Shown: positions 62,601-64,000 of the stretch, piece by piece
Position numbering within the stretch: the stretch's first letter is position 1
Layout: each line of letters begins with the position of its first letter
Assembly: GCA_038750655.1 (NCBI GenBank)
Contig: JBCDGZ010000005.1
Span: forward strand, 1 to 64,000
DNA from: JBCDGZ01 sp038750655
GTDB taxonomy: Bacteria > Bacteroidota > Bacteroidia > Chitinophagales > Saprospiraceae
Direction: 5' to 3'
DNA length: 64,000 bases
Translations under genes and position numbers: made by a program
Notes under the pieces: generated by a model
What the model saw: only the letters and a program-made list of their open reading frames with translations
What the model was told of the DNA's origin: nothing
Databases searched by the model: none

Positions 62601-64000
62601 TTTCAGAATATGGAATTCCCCGATTGGTCCACTACAGGGCTAGCCATACAACGCGCGTTTTTTGATCCCGGAACAGCGAAGTACGACCTCACTATGGAAG
62701 TCTTTCCTACTGCCGATACTTATTACTTTGAACTGGAGTATGCGACGGCCCTCTTTGAACAGAGTACTGTACAAAAGATGGGGGAACATTTCCTCTTACT
62801 CACAGCAGCCATTCTGCGACAAAGTGATCAAGAACTGGCGAAACTGGATTGGTTAAGTATAGAAGAAAAGCAACGTTTCCGCCCGTCTTCCACACCAGCC
62901 ATTGCTGAACCAGCGACACTACCACGGCGCTTCGAAACCATCGCTCGCAGCTTCGCCAACCAGACGGCCCTCATTGCCGATCAACAAACGCTCAGCTATA
63001 AAGCACTCGATGAAAAGGCCAATGCGCTGGCTATTCAGCTGCTGGGCAAGGGCCTGCGAAGCGAAGATCGCGTTGCCGTTGCTATAAACAATTCGATCGA
63101 CCTTATCATCAGCCTGCTAGCCATTCTCAAGGCCGGCGGCGCCTTCGTGCCAATCGATACGCAGCTGCCGGCAGGCCGTAAGCAGTTCTTATTGGAAGAC
63201 AGTGCGGCTCGGTTTTTACTCAGCAATTCGGAAAGTCTGGAGGCCGATCCTGATTTTTTTGCAATAGTTACTGAGGAGCAGTTGCTACTGATTGACCATC
63301 ATCAATTGCGGGCGACGGCTCTACAGGTTCAGCGGGAGGTGAAGCCTAGCCAGCTGGCTTATATGATCTATACTTCCGGAACTACGGGACGGCCGAAAGG
63401 GGTGATCATTGAACATCGCAATATGGTCAATTATCTTGATTGGGCAGTGCAAGAATACATTCGGCCGGGAGCCTTGGCTTCCCCGCTGTTCACTTCGATG
63501 GCTTTCGACCTGACTTTGACGGCAGTCTTTGTCCCGCTATTATCGGGCAATACGGTTATGATAAAAGGGGAGGGGACGGTAGATGAGCATTTGCAGGAGA
63601 TTTTTGAAAATGGAGCAACGGGGCTGGTCAAGCTTACCCCCTCGCATCTGCGCGTGCTGGACCAGTTGACCCTTAAATTGCCGAGGTTGCGGCGGCCGCT
63701 TTGCTTGGTGGTCGGTGGGGAAGCCCTGGATCGCCAATTGGCACAGCGGACCCTGGCGCAGTTGGGGGAGCAAGTTGAGCTTTACAATGAGTATGGGCCG
63801 ACGGAGACTACGGTTGGTTGTACGGTTCATCGCTTTGACCCCGCGCAGGATCAGCGAGATTTTGTGCCCATTGGCCGACCAATAGCCAATACACAGGTTT
63901 ATGTTCTTAATGAAGCTTTGCAGCTTGTTCCACAGGGTGTCAGCGGAGAGTTGTATGTCGCTGGGGCTGGGGTGGGCCGAGGCTATTGGAACCGAGCGAC
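59604..64000 (+). CDS. NRPS start module FAAL-T-C-A (partial, runs off right edge)
   Basis: The ATG at 59604 is 11 nt after the dioxygenase stop, and the frame stays open for 1465 codons to the edge. Residues 1-560 are a fatty-acyl-AMP ligase (CAL) domain: SSGSTGDPKG near 167-176 and WMPLTHDMGMIGMHL, which distinguishes this group from amino-acid A domains. A carrier follows with GGNSL (S607), then a C domain (about 640-1080) with HHIIMDG (H787), and an A domain from about 1100 (core TSGTTGRPKG near 1257). Its code reads about DLTKVGEVG, close to Asn (or Asp). Such FAAL-T-C-A proteins load a fatty or other acyl acid as its adenylate and join it to the first amino acid, so this is an initiation protein for a lipopeptide. 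Confidence 0.9.
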   Translation, partial: MVTFKHLGEALSALALVQDRGVQFIKGKEVAAFLSYADLYDRAQELLTGLRELGVAAGEELVIQLEDNQQLLEVFWACLLGGIIPVPLELALREETRLKVLKVWPYLERPRLISTQLNIEQSGWAKEAYGDYILDQVILLETIKPEKKKAVGYAPSPDDIAFIQFSSGSTGDPKGVVLSHRNLLCNIEAIVDAVDGFGKEERTLSWMPLTHDMGMIGMHLVPLVMGWQHYIMPSALFVRSPNLWLSKIAEHRITLTASPNFGYRFAMRYFDQEKMAQLDLSSLKGIINGAEPVSIEVCRAFAQQMEAYGLRPEAITPVYGLAEASLAVSFTPLDAVPEAMYLHRKSLNTGEQVLITTEGPESVAFVKVGTTVKHVEVRIVDEAEEELAEEYVGYILIKGDNVCQGYYNHPQATIKTIDEEGWLNTGDLGCIIDGALYITGRAKEIIFVNGQNYYPHDLERLAEAVDGVGLGKIVITAYTDAKLEREKVLAFLLYKSKNQERFLAIADRCRRQLSQEAGIEIDEVIPIRKVPKTTSGKVQRFQLCRDYQEGHFDEVLETLAQLRQQKRSSTPTASQDITIQQLQAIWQKVFDLPVGPADTFQSLGGNSLKAGQIIGLIQEQFGVELPVRLFFEPLSLPMLSQFLQEATASNPLPLSPVPPQATYPLSSVQRRLFYQWQLDKTALNYNLPLLLSIKGPLNSDRLQTAYGQLIHDHEALRTAFDWQAGEAVQQIKDQVALPFEVLKVEAKEAQAIIAQQLQPFDLTTAPLCRARLLQVEEDQHWLFLDFHHIIMDGISVSIFLKELFERYKGKEIAPPTVHYKSYIQWEQQWRQQDQYRHQANYWKSNLKGALPILQLNTDKVRPSLWQSKGARLPFQLPSTHSQQLKALAEEEQVSPALIFLVLYKVLLGYYSSEDNLIVGIPVAGRSHPAFAHSLGMFVNNLAIKSSVAKGESFRSYLRQLRKHYIEALDHQHYLFEDLVNTLEVQRSPDRQLLFDTMFLFQNMEFPDWSTTGLAIQRAFFDPGTAKYDLTMEVFPTADTYYFELEYATALFEQSTVQKMGEHFLLLTAAILRQSDQELAKLDWLSIEEKQRFRPSSTPAIAEPATLPRRFETIARSFANQTALIADQQTLSYKALDEKANALAIQLLGKGLRSEDRVAVAINNSIDLIISLLAILKAGGAFVPIDTQLPAGRKQFLLEDSAARFLLSNSESLEADPDFFAIVTEEQLLLIDHHQLRATALQVQREVKPSQLAYMIYTSGTTGRPKGVIIEHRNMVNYLDWAVQEYIRPGALASPLFTSMAFDLTLTAVFVPLLSGNTVMIKGEGTVDEHLQEIFENGATGLVKLTPSHLRVLDQLTLKLPRLRRPLCLVVGGEALDRQLAQRTLAQLGEQVELYNEYGPTETTVGCTVHRFDPAQDQRDFVPIGRPIANTQVYVLNEALQLVPQGVSGELYVAGAGVGRGYWNRA

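Overview
The window is almost entirely one large biosynthetic gene cluster, read on the + strand, for a hybrid ketide-peptide made by giant non-ribosomal peptide synthetases (NRPS). The host is most likely a Bacteroidota bacterium, possibly of the Saprospiria/Chitinophagales type. The reasons are an UpxY-like NusG paralogue at the head of the operon, AT-rich leaders with weak ribosome binding sites, and one TAnnTTTG-type promoter candidate. The rank is an inference; no rRNA or housekeeping marker is present.

Layout. 69-2018 (-) is a thermolysin-like metallopeptidase, divergent from the cluster. 2019-2762 is an AT-rich leader with a promoter candidate and dyads. The operon then begins: a NusG-type antiterminator (2763-3287), a CmlA-like diiron beta-hydroxylase (3319-4950), and a set typical of hydroxymalonyl-ACP supply: 3-hydroxyacyl dehydrogenase (4981-5838), free ACP (5853-6089), acyl-ACP dehydrogenase (6101-7240) and FkbH-like HAD enzyme (8637-9719). 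A ketosynthase-III-like protein with an altered active site (7649-8617) sits inside this set, after a 408-bp spacer with a large inverted repeat. No FkbG-type O-methyltransferase is seen, so hydroxymalonyl rather than methoxymalonyl is the expected unit.

The assembly line follows in order: KS-AT(degenerate)-T-C (9755-13735); halfC-A-T-E-C-A-T-C-A-T (13782-24116); TubC-C-A-T-C-A-T-C-A-T-C (24135-35195); A-T-C-A-T (35241-40262); TubC-C-A-T (40512-43910); TubC-C-A-T-C-A-T-C-A-T-C-A-T-TE (44194-57702). That is 13 complete adenylation domains after one ketide module. Codes that I could read and recognise suggest D-Thr, Thr, Val-like, X1, ?, Ser, ?, ?, Val-like, Val-like, Ala-like, X1, Ala-like, where the two X1 domains share one unassigned code. 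Acidic C-terminal tails and N-terminal TubC docking domains match this gene order.

Downstream are a type II thioesterase (57717-58433), an unknown 100-residue protein (58447-58749), a PhyH/EctD-like 2-oxoglutarate dioxygenase (58783-59592), and the start of another NRPS that begins with a fatty-acyl-AMP ligase: FAAL-T-C-A (59604 to beyond the right edge). The FAAL protein either starts a second assembly line or supplies a lipid-initiated segment out of colinear order.

Most gene junctions are 6-46 nt, so the region from 2763 to beyond 64000 looks like one transcription unit of more than 61 kb, which fits a dedicated processive antiterminator. Three junctions are much longer (7241-7648, 40263-40511, 43911-44193), and each carries inverted or hairpin-rich repeat DNA. 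The most unusual points are the ketide module with a dead AT next to a complete hydroxymalonyl-ACP pathway and a KAS-III-like candidate acyltransferase; the split C|A interfaces between proteins; the hairpin-string spacers around a probably duplicated single-module gene; and two DCL-like condensation domains that follow modules with no epimerase. No tRNA, rRNA, CRISPR array, insertion sequence, MbtH-like protein, phosphopantetheinyl transferase or exporter was seen.
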